Origin: an uncultured Paracoccaceae bacterium
Lineage (GTDB): Bacteria; Pseudomonadota; Alphaproteobacteria; Rhodobacterales; Rhodobacteraceae
DNA: 64,000 nucleotides
NCBI GenBank assembly: GCA_947500825.1
Contig: CANMTR010000003.1
Location: 186,001 to 250,000 of the forward strand
Reading direction: 5' to 3'
This document shows, one piece after another, positions 26,067 to 33,597 of the stretch. The notes beneath the pieces were generated by a model. The model made no database searches, was not told the DNA's origin, and saw nothing but the letters and a program-made list of their open reading frames with translations. Position 1 is the stretch's first letter. Every line of letters starts with the position of its first letter. The position numbers were made by a program, and so were the translations under genes.

Positions 26067-26645
26067 ATGTTGCGCCGCCTCTATGACTGGACCCTCTCGC
26101 TCGCCGCCCATCCCCGGGCGATGTGGGCGCTCGCGGTCGTCGCCTTCGTGGAATCCTCGGTCTTTCCGATTCCGCCCGACGTCCTGATGATCCCGATGAT
26201 CCTGGCCGCGCCGCGGCGGGCCTGGGCGATCGCGGGCGTGGCGACGCTCGCCTCCGTCCTGGGCGGGCTCGCCGGGTACTGGATCGGGGCGGGCCTCTTC
26301 GAGCAGGTGGGCCGCCCGGTCCTCGACTTCTACGGCAAGGCCGACCGCTTCGAGGAGTTTCGCGCCAGCTACAACGAGTTCGGGGCCTGGGCGGTCCTGA
26401 TCGCGGGGCTGACGCCGTTCCCCTTCAAGGTCGTCACGATCCTGTCGGGGGCCACGGGGCTGAACCTGCCGGTCTTCGTCGTGGCGGCGATCATCGCGCG
26501 CGGATTGCGCTTCTTCATCGTCGCGGCACTTCTGCGCGCCTTCGGGCCCCCGATCCGCGATTTCATCGAGCGCCGGCTGGGCCTCGTCTTCACCCTCTTC
26601 TGCGTGGCGCTCGTCGGCGGGTTTGTCCTCGTGCGGTACATATGA
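26067..26645 (+). CDS. YqaA/DedA-like VTT-domain membrane protein
   Basis: A 192-residue inner-membrane protein. The family blocks are ALAVVAFVESSVFPIPPDVL, GGLAGYWIGAGLFEQ and AGLTPFPFKVVTILSGATG, matching the SNARE-associated/VTT family. Proposed roles are lipid scrambling and envelope homeostasis. Its TGA overlaps the ATG of dsbB as ATGA, so the two are coupled. Reentrant proline-rich loops are visible in the first and third blocks. Confidence 0.85.
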   Translation: MLRRLYDWTLSLAAHPRAMWALAVVAFVESSVFPIPPDVLMIPMILAAPRRAWAIAGVATLASVLGGLAGYWIGAGLFEQVGRPVLDFYGKADRFEEFRASYNEFGAWAVLIAGLTPFPFKVVTILSGATGLNLPVFVVAAIIARGLRFFIVAALLRAFGPPIRDFIERRLGLVFTLFCVALVGGFVLVRYI

Positions 26646-27103
26646 GGGGCCGCTCGCTCATGATCCTGGCGGCGGCCGGATCGGCCGCGCTGCTGACCGG
26701 GGCCTACGTGTTCCAGTCCCTGGGATACGCGCCGTGCAAGATGTGCCTGTGGCAGCGCTGGCCGCACATGGCGGCCATTGCCTTGGGCCTGATCGCCATT
26801 GCCAGGCCCGCCTGGCCCGTTGCGGCCCTGGGCGCGCTGGCGGCGCTGACCACGGCCGGGATCGGGCTGTTTCACACCGGGGTGGAACGGGCCTGGTGGG
26901 AGGGGCCTGCCTCGTGCTCGGGCGGCGCGTCCCTGTCGGGGGTGAGCGGGGGGGACCTTTTGTCCACCGACACGCTCGACAGGGTGGTGATGTGCGACGA
27001 GGTCTCCTGGTCGCTCCTCGGCCTCTCGATGGCGTCGTGGAACGCGGCCCTCTCGCTCCTCCTCGCCGGCCTGTGGGTCGCCGCCCTGCGCCGGGCCGCA
27101 TGA
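26642..27103 (+). CDS. dsbB: Disulfide bond formation protein B
   Basis: A 153-residue inner-membrane quinone reductase that reoxidises DsbA. Four helices are predicted. The first periplasmic loop has CKMC (Cys32, Cys35) followed by LWQRWPH, and the second loop has Cys92 and Cys118, so all four working cysteines are present. No DsbA gene adjoins it. The coupled upstream VTT-family gene suggests an envelope-maintenance unit. Confidence 0.93.
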   Translation: MRGRSLMILAAAGSAALLTGAYVFQSLGYAPCKMCLWQRWPHMAAIALGLIAIARPAWPVAALGALAALTTAGIGLFHTGVERAWWEGPASCSGGASLSGVSGGDLLSTDTLDRVVMCDEVSWSLLGLSMASWNAALSLLLAGLWVAALRRAA

Positions 27104-27155
27104 GCCCGCTGCCCCGATACGGCCGCACCCCGCGCCGACGGGTGGACGGGTCCCG

Positions 27156-28073
27156 GTGAGCGAGGTCACCCTGATCGGCGTGCCGCTGGATTGCGGCAAG
27201 CGCCGCGCGGGCTGCGTGATGGGCCCCGACGCCTACCGCGTGGCCGGGCTCGCCGAGGCGCTGCGCGCCCTGGGCCACGACGTGCGCGACGCGGGCAACC
27301 TGGCGCCCGGCCCCGACCTGCCGATCACGGGCCCCGACCACCTCCATCGCCCCGGCGCGGTCGCCGCCTGGACGGAGGTGATCGCGCGCGCCGGCCGGGA
27401 CGTGGCCGGAATGCCCGTCTTCATGGGGGGTGACCACGCGCTGGCCCTGGGGAGCGTGACGGGCATGGCCACCCGGGCGGCGGAGGCGGACCGGCCCTTC
27501 TTCGTTCTGTGGCTTGACGCCCATTCCGACTTCCACACGCCGCTGACCACCGCGTCTGGCAACCTCCACGGCACGCCCGTGGCCTATGCGACAGGGCAGC
27601 CTGGATTCGACGGGTTTCCGCCCGTGACTCACCCGGTGGAGCCGGCGAACGTCGCCATGATCGGCTTGCGCTCCGTCGATCCCGGCGAACGGGATCGGCT
27701 GTCACAAACCGGCGCGCGGCTCCACGACATGCGCGAGATCGACGAGACGGGCATGGCCGCTCCCCTGCGCGACTTCCTGTCGCTGGTGGCGCAGGCCCGC
27801 GAACCGATGCTGCACGTCTCCCTCGACGTGGATTTCCTCGATCCCGCCATCGCGCCCGCGGTGGGCACCACCGTTCCCGGCGGCGCGACCTTCCGCGAGG
27901 CGCACCTGGTGATGGAAATGCTGAGCGAATCGGGCCTCGTCACCTCTCTCGACCTGGTCGAGCTGAACCCCGCCCTCGACGAGCGGGGCCGCACCGCGCG
28001 GCTGATGATCGAGCTTGCCGCCTCGCTCATGGGCAAGCGCGTCTTCGACCGGCCGACCCGGCCCCGGGGCTAA
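27156..28073 (+). CDS. rocF: Arginase
   Basis: A 305-residue ureohydrolase. The manganese-binding motifs are all present: GGDHALA, DAHSDFHTP and SLDVDFLDP, with the ligand Glu in DLVELNPALDE. The N terminus TLIGVPLDCGKRRAGCVMGP matches arginase rather than agmatinase. It hydrolyses arginine to ornithine and urea. The start is GTG with a poor ribosome site. The stop overlaps that of the convergent thioesterase gene in CTAA. No ornithine-using enzyme adjoins it. Confidence 0.9.
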   Translation: MSEVTLIGVPLDCGKRRAGCVMGPDAYRVAGLAEALRALGHDVRDAGNLAPGPDLPITGPDHLHRPGAVAAWTEVIARAGRDVAGMPVFMGGDHALALGSVTGMATRAAEADRPFFVLWLDAHSDFHTPLTTASGNLHGTPVAYATGQPGFDGFPPVTHPVEPANVAMIGLRSVDPGERDRLSQTGARLHDMREIDETGMAAPLRDFLSLVAQAREPMLHVSLDVDFLDPAIAPAVGTTVPGGATFREAHLVMEMLSESGLVTSLDLVELNPALDERGRTARLMIELAASLMGKRVFDRPTRPRG

Positions 28074-28486
28074 CGCTCGGGCGGGATCGCGTAGGTCAGC
28101 GAGGCGCGCGCCACCGGCCCGTCGACCCCGTCGGACCGGATCAGGGCGTCTGCGACGGCGAGGCTGCGGCCGAGCTTGAGCACCCGCACGTCGGCGCGCA
28201 GGTCCGCCCCCGCGGCGGGCTTGCGCATGAAGTCGATGGCGCAGTTCGTCGTCACCGCCAAAGCCACCGGGCCGATCCGCGCCAGGAGGGCGAGATACAC
28301 GCCCACATCCGCCAGCGCAAAAAGCGACGGGCCGGAGACGGTGCCGCCCGGCCGCAGGTGGTGCTCGCCCACCGCCAGGCGCAGGATCAGGCCGTCCTCG
28401 TCCGACCTCTCGACCCGGAAATCCCGGGCCACCTGTGGAAATTCCCGCGCCAGGAAGTCGTGCAGCTCGTCGATCCCCATCCGCAT
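28070..28486 (-). CDS. PaaI-family hotdog-fold thioesterase
   Basis: A 138-residue hotdog protein. The block HLRPGGTVSGPSLFALADVG carries the catalytic Asp-type helix of PaaI/acyl-CoA thioesterases, followed by LAVTTNCAIDFMRKPAAG. It should hydrolyse small or phenylacetyl-type CoA thioesters; the substrate is unknown. GGGGAGG 7 nt upstream fixes the start at 28486. It diverges from the enoyl-CoA hydratase gene, with 128 nt between. Confidence 0.83.
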   Translation of the reverse strand: MRMGIDELHDFLAREFPQVARDFRVERSDEDGLILRLAVGEHHLRPGGTVSGPSLFALADVGVYLALLARIGPVALAVTTNCAIDFMRKPAAGADLRADVRVLKLGRSLAVADALIRSDGVDGPVARASLTYAIPPER

Positions 28487-28614
28487 GTCGCCACCTCCCC
28501 TCGCGTGCCCGGCAGCATCGGCCGGCGGCGCGGCCCCGTCAAACGGGAGCATGGCCAGTGGCATTGACGGCGCGGCCCGGCGATGGCCTGATCGCCCCCG
28601 AAGGAGGACCCGCG

Positions 28615-29397
28615 ATGCTCAGACGGGAGGACGACGGCGCGGTGGCGCGCCTGACCATGGAGGCGCCGGACCGGCTCAACGCCCTCTCGGACGAGATGCT
28701 GGCCGCGCTCGCGGAGGCCTTCGAGAGCCTCGCGCGGGATCGCACGATCCGCGCGGTCGTCCTGGCAGGCGACGGCCGGGCCTTCTGCGCGGGCCACGAC
28801 CTGCGCCAGATGCAGGCCAAGCGGCAGGCCGAGGATGGCGGCGCGGGGGCGTTGCACGACCTCTTCGCCCGCTGCGCCCAAGTGATGCAGGCGATCCCCC
28901 GCCTGCCCCAGCCCGTCATCGCCGAGGTTCACGGCGTGGCCGTGGCGGCCGGGTGCCAGCTTGTGGCCTCGTGCGACATGGCGGTGGCGGCCGAGGGCAC
29001 GCGGTTCGGGGTGAACGGCGTCAATATCGGGCTGTTCTGCTCGACCCCCATGGTGGCGCTGTCGCGAAACGTGCCCCGCAAGCGCGCCTTCGAGATGCTG
29101 AGCACGGGCCGCCTGATCGAGACGGACGAGGCGATGGAGATCGGCCTGATCAACCGGGCAGTCCCCGCGGGCGACCTGCGCGCGGCCAGCGACGACATGG
29201 CCCGCACCGTGGCCGACAAGCTCGCCAGCGCCGTGCGCGTGGGCAAGCGCGCCTTCTACGACCAGCTCGAGATGGGCCTGGCCGCCGCCTACGCGCATAC
29301 GGGCGAGGTGATGGTGGCCAACATGCTCGACCGCGACACCGAGGAGGGGATCGACGCCTTCCTGGGCAAGCGCGCGCCCGACTGGCGCCAGGACTAG
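28615..29397 (+). CDS. Enoyl-CoA hydratase/isomerase family protein
   Basis: A 260-residue crotonase-fold enzyme. The oxyanion-hole pieces are GRAFCAGHDLRQMQ and the block VHGVAVAAGCQLVASCDMA. The sequence VNIGLFCSTPMVALSRNVPR follows. The usual first catalytic glutamate position is replaced (AAGCQL), which is common in the EchA branch annotated as putative hydratases, so the exact reaction is unclear. AAGGAGG upstream makes the start firm. The stop overlaps that of the convergent gene (CTAG). Confidence 0.86.
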   Translation: MLRREDDGAVARLTMEAPDRLNALSDEMLAALAEAFESLARDRTIRAVVLAGDGRAFCAGHDLRQMQAKRQAEDGGAGALHDLFARCAQVMQAIPRLPQPVIAEVHGVAVAAGCQLVASCDMAVAAEGTRFGVNGVNIGLFCSTPMVALSRNVPRKRAFEMLSTGRLIETDEAMEIGLINRAVPAGDLRAASDDMARTVADKLASAVRVGKRAFYDQLEMGLAAAYAHTGEVMVANMLDRDTEEGIDAFLGKRAPDWRQD

Positions 29398-29870
29398 CCC
29401 AGCTTCGACGAGATCACGCCGGTGGCGAAGCCGCCCATCCGCAGCTCGCCGAAGAGGCGCTGGTACTCGATCTTGGGGCAGCGGTTCATTACCACCTCGA
29501 TCCCGCGGGCGCGGGCGCGCTCGGCGGCCCCGGCATGCTCCACCCCGATCTGCATCCAGATCACCCGCAAGCTTGGCATGACCTCCAGCGCGCGGTCGAC
29601 GATGCCGGGCACGTGCTCGGAGCGGCGGAACACGTCGAGCATCTCCACGTCGCCGGGAAGCTCGTCGAGGTCCCCCACGACCGTGCGGCCGAACAGGGCC
29701 TGCCCCGCGAGGCCGGGATTGACGGGATGCACCTGGAACCCCTTGAGCGACAGGTAGCGTGCGACGTAGTGGCTGGGCCGGACCGGGTTGGCGGAGACGC
29801 CGAGGCAGGCCACGCTCCTCACGGATGTCAGGATGCGGCGGAAATCGTCGTCGGTCATCGGCTTGTTCAT
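29394..29870 (-). CDS. CoA-binding domain protein, YccU type
   Basis: A 158-residue Rossmann-fold protein. The pattern SVACLGVSANPVRPSHYVAR near the N terminus, then GFQVHPVNPGLAGQALFGR and VIWMQIGVEHAGAAERARA, is that of the free-standing CoA_binding family related to succinyl-CoA synthetase alpha. The conserved NRCPKIEY at the C terminus is also typical. The function is unknown. An alternative start at a Met five codons later is possible. Confidence 0.8.
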   Translation of the reverse strand: MNKPMTDDDFRRILTSVRSVACLGVSANPVRPSHYVARYLSLKGFQVHPVNPGLAGQALFGRTVVGDLDELPGDVEMLDVFRRSEHVPGIVDRALEVMPSLRVIWMQIGVEHAGAAERARARGIEVVMNRCPKIEYQRLFGELRMGGFATGVISSKLG

Positions 29871-29915
29871 GGGGCGATCATCCGCACCGGCGCACCGGCC
29901 GCAAGGGGCGGGACG

Positions 29916-29945
29916 AAAAAAGGCCCGGGTCGCATGACCCGGGCC
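29916..29945 (-). terminator. Intrinsic terminator of rlmB
   Basis: GGCCCGGGTC (29922-29931) pairs perfectly with GACCCGGGCC (29936-29945) around loop GCAT. The A run at 29916-29921 gives the U tract on the minus strand. It separates rlmB from the CoA-binding gene. Confidence 0.9.
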
Positions 29946-30057
29946 CAAGTGTCGGAACGAGGGACAGTGATCCGCGCCGGACGTTCCGCATCCGGCGCTA
30001 CAGGTGATGTGGTTTGGCAACGGTTGCGGATAAAGGGGCGTCGCGGCGTCGTGAACG

Positions 30058-30831
30058 TCACCCGCGGGTCGCGGCATAGAGCGCCACCGCCGCCGCGTTC
30101 GAGACGTTGAGCGAGCCGAACGCCCCCGCCGCCCCGATCCGCACCAGCGCGTCGCAGGTTTCCTTCGTGCGCGCGCGCAGGCCCGGGCCCTCGGCGCCCA
30201 GGACCAGCACGATCGGGCGCGTCCCCGCCTCGGCCGCCGCGGCAGCCACGTCCTGCGCACCTTCGCCGTCGAGGCCGAGGCAGACGAATCCCATGTCCTT
30301 GAGCCGGATCAGCCCGTCGGCGAGGTTCCCGATCCTGAGATAGGGTTGCCGCTCCAGCGCCCCCGAGGCGGTCTTGGCCAGGGCGCCCGTCTCGGGCGGC
30401 GAATGGCGCGCGGGCGCGATCACGGCCCGCGCGCCGAACACCTCGGCCGAGCGCAGGATCGCGCCCACATTGTGCGGATCGGTCACCCGGTCGAGCGCCA
30501 CGATCGGGCCGCCGGGGCGGAGCGCCGCGTCCTCCAGCCCGCCCCAGTCCAGCGGACGGACCTCCAGCGCCGCGCCCTGGTGCACCGAGCCGGGGTCGAG
30601 CGGTGCCGGGAACCGGCGCGGATCGGCCTCCTCCACGGGGATGTCCGCCGCCGCGACCGCGTCGCCCAACCGATCGCGGGCGTTGCGCGTCAGCACGAGG
30701 CGCAGCTTGGTCCGCGCGGGGTTGTCCAGCGCGTCGCGCACCGCGTGAAGGCCGAACAGCCACACCGTCTCGCGGGCCGCCTCGCGCCGGCCACGTTCCT
30801 TGTCCACTACCCAACTCGGTTTCTTCGCCAT
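30058..30831 (-). CDS. rlmB: 23S rRNA (guanosine-2'-O)-methyltransferase RlmB-like
   Basis: A 257-residue SpoU/TrmH-family SPOUT methyltransferase. An N-terminal substrate-binding domain (VWLFGLHAVRDALDNP) is followed by motif 1 DRVTDPHNVGAILRSAEVFG, motif 2 VLVLGAEGPGL and motif 3 GSLNVSNAAAVALY, which form the knotted SAM site. It should 2'-O-methylate a guanosine in 23S rRNA (G2251 in E. coli). The start is set at MAKKPSW; twelve upstream residues in frame are not family-like. The two tRNA genes lie just upstream of it. Confidence 0.9.
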   Translation of the reverse strand: MAKKPSWVVDKERGRREAARETVWLFGLHAVRDALDNPARTKLRLVLTRNARDRLGDAVAAADIPVEEADPRRFPAPLDPGSVHQGAALEVRPLDWGGLEDAALRPGGPIVALDRVTDPHNVGAILRSAEVFGARAVIAPARHSPPETGALAKTASGALERQPYLRIGNLADGLIRLKDMGFVCLGLDGEGAQDVAAAAAEAGTRPIVLVLGAEGPGLRARTKETCDALVRIGAAGAFGSLNVSNAAAVALYAATRG

Positions 30832-30925
30832 GCCCCGCCTGTGCGCCACGGAAGGCGGGGATTTCAAGCGAATTTCGGCTTGACCCTGTCGGGTGCGGCA
30901 GATACCTCCCCGCCACAGTCGAAGT

Positions 30926-31009
30926 GGGCGACAGGCCGCAAGGTGTGGCAGGGGACTGTAACTCCCTCGCGGAGACGCACGCTAGGTTCGATTCCTAGGT
31001 CGCCCACCA
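30926..31009 (+). tRNA. tRNA-Tyr (GTA)
   Basis: The acceptor stem GGGCGAC pairs with GTCGCCC (30999-31005), followed by discriminator A and encoded CCA at 31007-31009. The anticodon loop CTGTAAC reads GTA. A long variable arm (type II) and T arm CTAGG-TTCGATT-CCTAG are clear. TTGACC at 30880-30885 is a likely -35 element, with a weak -10. Confidence 0.96.
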
Positions 31010-31117
31010 CTTCACTTCCCCCGATCATCTCAGGACGCGGCCGACGAAGGTGCCCGGCATGCGAGCGCTCATCGTTCGACCGCATGGCCCGCGTGTAATA
31101 TCGCGAATATGGGGGGG

Positions 31118-31194
31118 TGGTACCACCTCCCCGGCTCGAACGGGGGACCTCTTGATCCACAATCAAGCGCTCTAACCAACTGAGCTAAGGCGGC
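31118..31194 (-). tRNA. tRNA-His (GTG)
   Basis: On the minus strand the acceptor GCCGCCT pairs with AGGTGGT, including two G-U pairs. The D arm AGCTCAGTTGGTTAGAGC, anticodon loop TTGTGGA (GTG) and T arm CCCCG-TTCGAGC-CGGGG are complete, with CCA encoded at 31120-31118. Position -1 is T and position 73 is A, so the usual G-1:C73 pair is not encoded. This matches the known divergence of tRNA-His in a large alphaproteobacterial clade. Confidence 0.95.
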
Positions 31195-31343
31195 ACAGGT
31201 GGCTCCTTACAAGTCTCGTGGGACGGATGCAAGCACCCCCCGAGGGCGGATATGCCCCCTCGCGGGACTTGCGGCGCCGCGCCCGCGCCTCTAGCCAGAA
31301 GCGCCCGGCCGCGCTACGCGGTGCAACACGAAAGAGGACGGAC

Positions 31344-31547
31344 ATGGGAATCAACGACCCCAGCGACGCCAGCGCCAACCTGCAGATCGGGCCGACCGAC
31401 GCGGGCATGGTGCGCATCTATGTCGCCGCGGATGGCGGGATCGAGGTGCCGATGGACTTCGAGCCCGAGGAGGCCGAGGAGATCGCCGAGGAGATCCGGG
31501 CCGCCGCCCAGTCGGTTCGCGCCGGGGCCCGCAAGAAGCCGCGCTAG
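31344..31547 (+). CDS. Small acidic conserved protein, probably DUF6324
   Basis: A 67-residue protein beginning MGINDPSDASANLQIGP and carrying an acidic helix (FEPEEAEEIAEEIRAAAQSV). It resembles a short Rhodobacterales family that I recall as DUF6324, of unknown function. GAGGACGG lies just upstream of the ATG. Its stop overlaps the stop of the convergent mmcB gene in CTAG at 31544-31547. Confidence 0.65.
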   Translation: MGINDPSDASANLQIGPTDAGMVRIYVAADGGIEVPMDFEPEEAEEIAEEIRAAAQSVRAGARKKPR

Positions 31548-32005
31548 CGCGGCTCCAGCCCCGCGCCGGGATCGCGCACGGCCTGCAGCCGGCGCGCGGC
31601 CTGCGTCGCGAATCGCTGGATCAGCGCCTTGCGCCGCGCCGGCGCGAGACGTGCCTCCGGCGCCATGCGGACGATCTCGGCATCGTAGGGGTCCGCGACG
31701 ATCAGGCCCGAATCGTCCGGCAGAAGCTCCACGGGAAACGCCGAATCGACCGCCCAAAAATAGCGGTCGCACCATTCCAGGTATCCCTGCCACTTAAGGT
31801 CGCCCTGGAAGTCGGCGCGGCTCGACTTGCACTCCACCACCCAGACCTCGCCCCTGGGGCCGAGCGCCATCACGTCCACGCGCAGGCCCGGCGTCGGCGT
31901 GACTTCCTCCATGCAGGCGAACCCGTGGGAGGCCAGGGCACGCGACACGCCCCGCGCCAGAAGCTGGCCGGGCATCAGGGCGGGATCGGCGGCGTTCTCG
32001 ACCAT
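31544..32005 (-). CDS. mmcB: MmcB family DNA repair protein
   Basis: A 153-residue protein. RVDVMALGPRGEVWVVECKSS has the D...ExK arrangement of PD-(D/E)xK nuclease-like folds, and the block KWQGYLEWCDRYFWAVD is typical of MmcB (DUF2257 type). In Caulobacter, MmcB is an SOS-induced protein needed for mitomycin C resistance. A LexA-type operator lies 13 nt upstream of the chosen ATG, which supports both the identity and the start. No Shine-Dalgarno is visible, so the mRNA may be nearly leaderless. Confidence 0.85.
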   Translation of the reverse strand: MVENAADPALMPGQLLARGVSRALASHGFACMEEVTPTPGLRVDVMALGPRGEVWVVECKSSRADFQGDLKWQGYLEWCDRYFWAVDSAFPVELLPDDSGLIVADPYDAEIVRMAPEARLAPARRKALIQRFATQAARRLQAVRDPGAGLEPR

Positions 32006-32017
32006 GCGCCCGGTTGT

Positions 32018-32032
32018 GAACAAACGGTAAAC
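32018..32032 (-). promoter_or_regulatory. LexA operator of mmcB
   Basis: The minus strand reads GTTT-N7-GTTC, one base from the alphaproteobacterial LexA direct repeat GTTC-N7-GTTC. It sits 13 nt before the mmcB start codon, where bound LexA would block transcription. Confidence 0.65.
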
Positions 32033-32270
32033 GAAAATCAAGCCGACGAACGCCTTGCCAGACGGCGGCCGCATGCCTAATTCGGGGTCAGGCGGGCACT
32101 GCCCTTCGCGTCACGGGGAAAATTCCGGTGGCCTATATCAATTCCGAGGGAGCTGGCTCTGGCCGGACCGTGGTTCGACTACCTGGCGCCCACCTGCTTA
32201 GTCAGGTCCTCGGGAATTTCGACACCCAACGGTCGTGGTGGTCCCGCCGATCCTCCCGCAGCCTCGTGAT

Positions 32271-32299
32271 TTGGCACGCCCGCCCGGCCCCGGCATAGT
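32271..32299 (+). promoter_or_regulatory. Promoter of the 32.3-34.4 kb two-gene module
   Basis: TTGGCA (32271-32276), a 17-nt spacer and CATAGT (32294-32299) fit a housekeeping promoter with one and two mismatches. The start codon is about 33 nt downstream of the -10. The remainder of the 326-nt gap 32006-32331 holds the mmcB operator and nothing else I can support. Confidence 0.5.
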
Positions 32300-32331
32300 A
32301 TGCCGACCGATCCGGACCGGAGCCGCGCCCC

Positions 32332-33597
32332 ATGACCGACCGCACCGACCCGCGCCACGTGCGCGAGATCGAGGGCCACCTGTCGTGGCTCGACACGTTC
32401 TCGGGCACGGCTCTGGGGGTCCTGTCGGCCGCGTCGGGGATCTACACCTATCTCGGGGTCTCGTCGCTTCTCGACGATGACGGCGCCTTGAGCGTCTTCG
32501 CCGCGCTGGCCTATTCCATCGCCGTGTCGGTGGGGATCTTCGTGTTTTGGTCCTACCTGATGCGCCTGATGCCGGCGATGCGCACGGCGGGATCGCGCAT
32601 CGGGCTCTTTGCCGCCATGGGCCTGGGGTCGGTGGCCATCGTGGCGATGTCGTCGTGGCTGAACGCGGCCGCCCTCGCCGGCGCGGCCGCGGTGGAGCAG
32701 CACCTGGCGCGAACCGTGCAGGAGTACCAGGGAGAGCTGGAGCGCTCCCACGACGTGGCGATCGCCGCCCAGTCGCTGGAGCGCGACGTGGCCCGCGTGC
32801 GCCAGAGCTTCGAGGATCTCTCCGAGCAGGAGGCGACGGGGTCCCTGTCGGGGATCGCGGGGCGCGGCGCGGTGTTCCGCGTCCTGACCCAGAAGGCCGA
32901 GGAGCTCGCCGCGCTCGAGGAGCAGATCGCCCGGCAGGGCCCGGCGGTCGCCACCGCCTTCGCCGAGGGGAACCGCATCCTCAGCCAGATGCGCTCGCTG
33001 ACCGTCGAGCCGGGTCCGGTCGAGGCGCGCTCGGTGGAGTTCAGCGAGGACGCGGTGCGCCTCGCGGGCATCATCACCCAGTTGCGTCAGCTCTCCGTCG
33101 CGCCGCTCGTGGCGCGCGCGGCGACGGATCTCGCCGCCTCGGTGGTGCGCCCGGCCCTGTCCCAGGCCGAGGCCACGGCCCAGGGGCAGCGCGCCACCAT
33201 CGATTCGGTCCTGGGCGTCCTCGAACAGCGGGCCGAGACCCTGTCCGAGGCCGCCGCCGCCGTCGAGGCGATGGAGCCGCCTTCGGAGGTCAGCTACACC
33301 CCGATCTCGTCGGCCGACGCGGTGATCCGCTACGCGGGCAACTTCGTGCCCTCCTGGGCCGGGGCGATCGCCATCGACCTCCTGCCGGCGGTGCTCGTCT
33401 TCATCCTCATGGTCAGCCACGCCGCGATCCGGCGCTCGCGCGACAGCGTGGCGGTGGAGGACCACATGACCGTGGCCGAACTGCGCGCCGCAATGGCCGC
33501 CCTGAGGGAGGTGGACCTGCGCGATCCGCCCCCCACGCCCACCGCCCGGCCGGAGGCGTCCGAGGCGCCCACCCCGATCCGCGGCCGGGCGGAATGA
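32332..33597 (+). CDS. Uncharacterised membrane protein with a long helical domain between membrane helices
   Basis: I do not recognise this 421-residue protein. Three membrane helices lie near residues 23-45, 56-78 and 88-110. A long, mostly helical, glutamate- and alanine-rich region (about 115-335, with heptad-like stretches such as RTVQEYQGELERSHDVAIAA) follows, then a fourth helix at 342-364 and a proline-rich tail. The topology resembles DUF4407-type proteins but I see no matching motif. Its stop overlaps the start of the next gene (ATGA), so the pair is one translational unit. Codon use looks like the neighbours. Confidence 0.7.
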   Translation: MTDRTDPRHVREIEGHLSWLDTFSGTALGVLSAASGIYTYLGVSSLLDDDGALSVFAALAYSIAVSVGIFVFWSYLMRLMPAMRTAGSRIGLFAAMGLGSVAIVAMSSWLNAAALAGAAAVEQHLARTVQEYQGELERSHDVAIAAQSLERDVARVRQSFEDLSEQEATGSLSGIAGRGAVFRVLTQKAEELAALEEQIARQGPAVATAFAEGNRILSQMRSLTVEPGPVEARSVEFSEDAVRLAGIITQLRQLSVAPLVARAATDLAASVVRPALSQAEATAQGQRATIDSVLGVLEQRAETLSEAAAAVEAMEPPSEVSYTPISSADAVIRYAGNFVPSWAGAIAIDLLPAVLVFILMVSHAAIRRSRDSVAVEDHMTVAELRAAMAALREVDLRDPPPTPTARPEASEAPTPIRGRAE

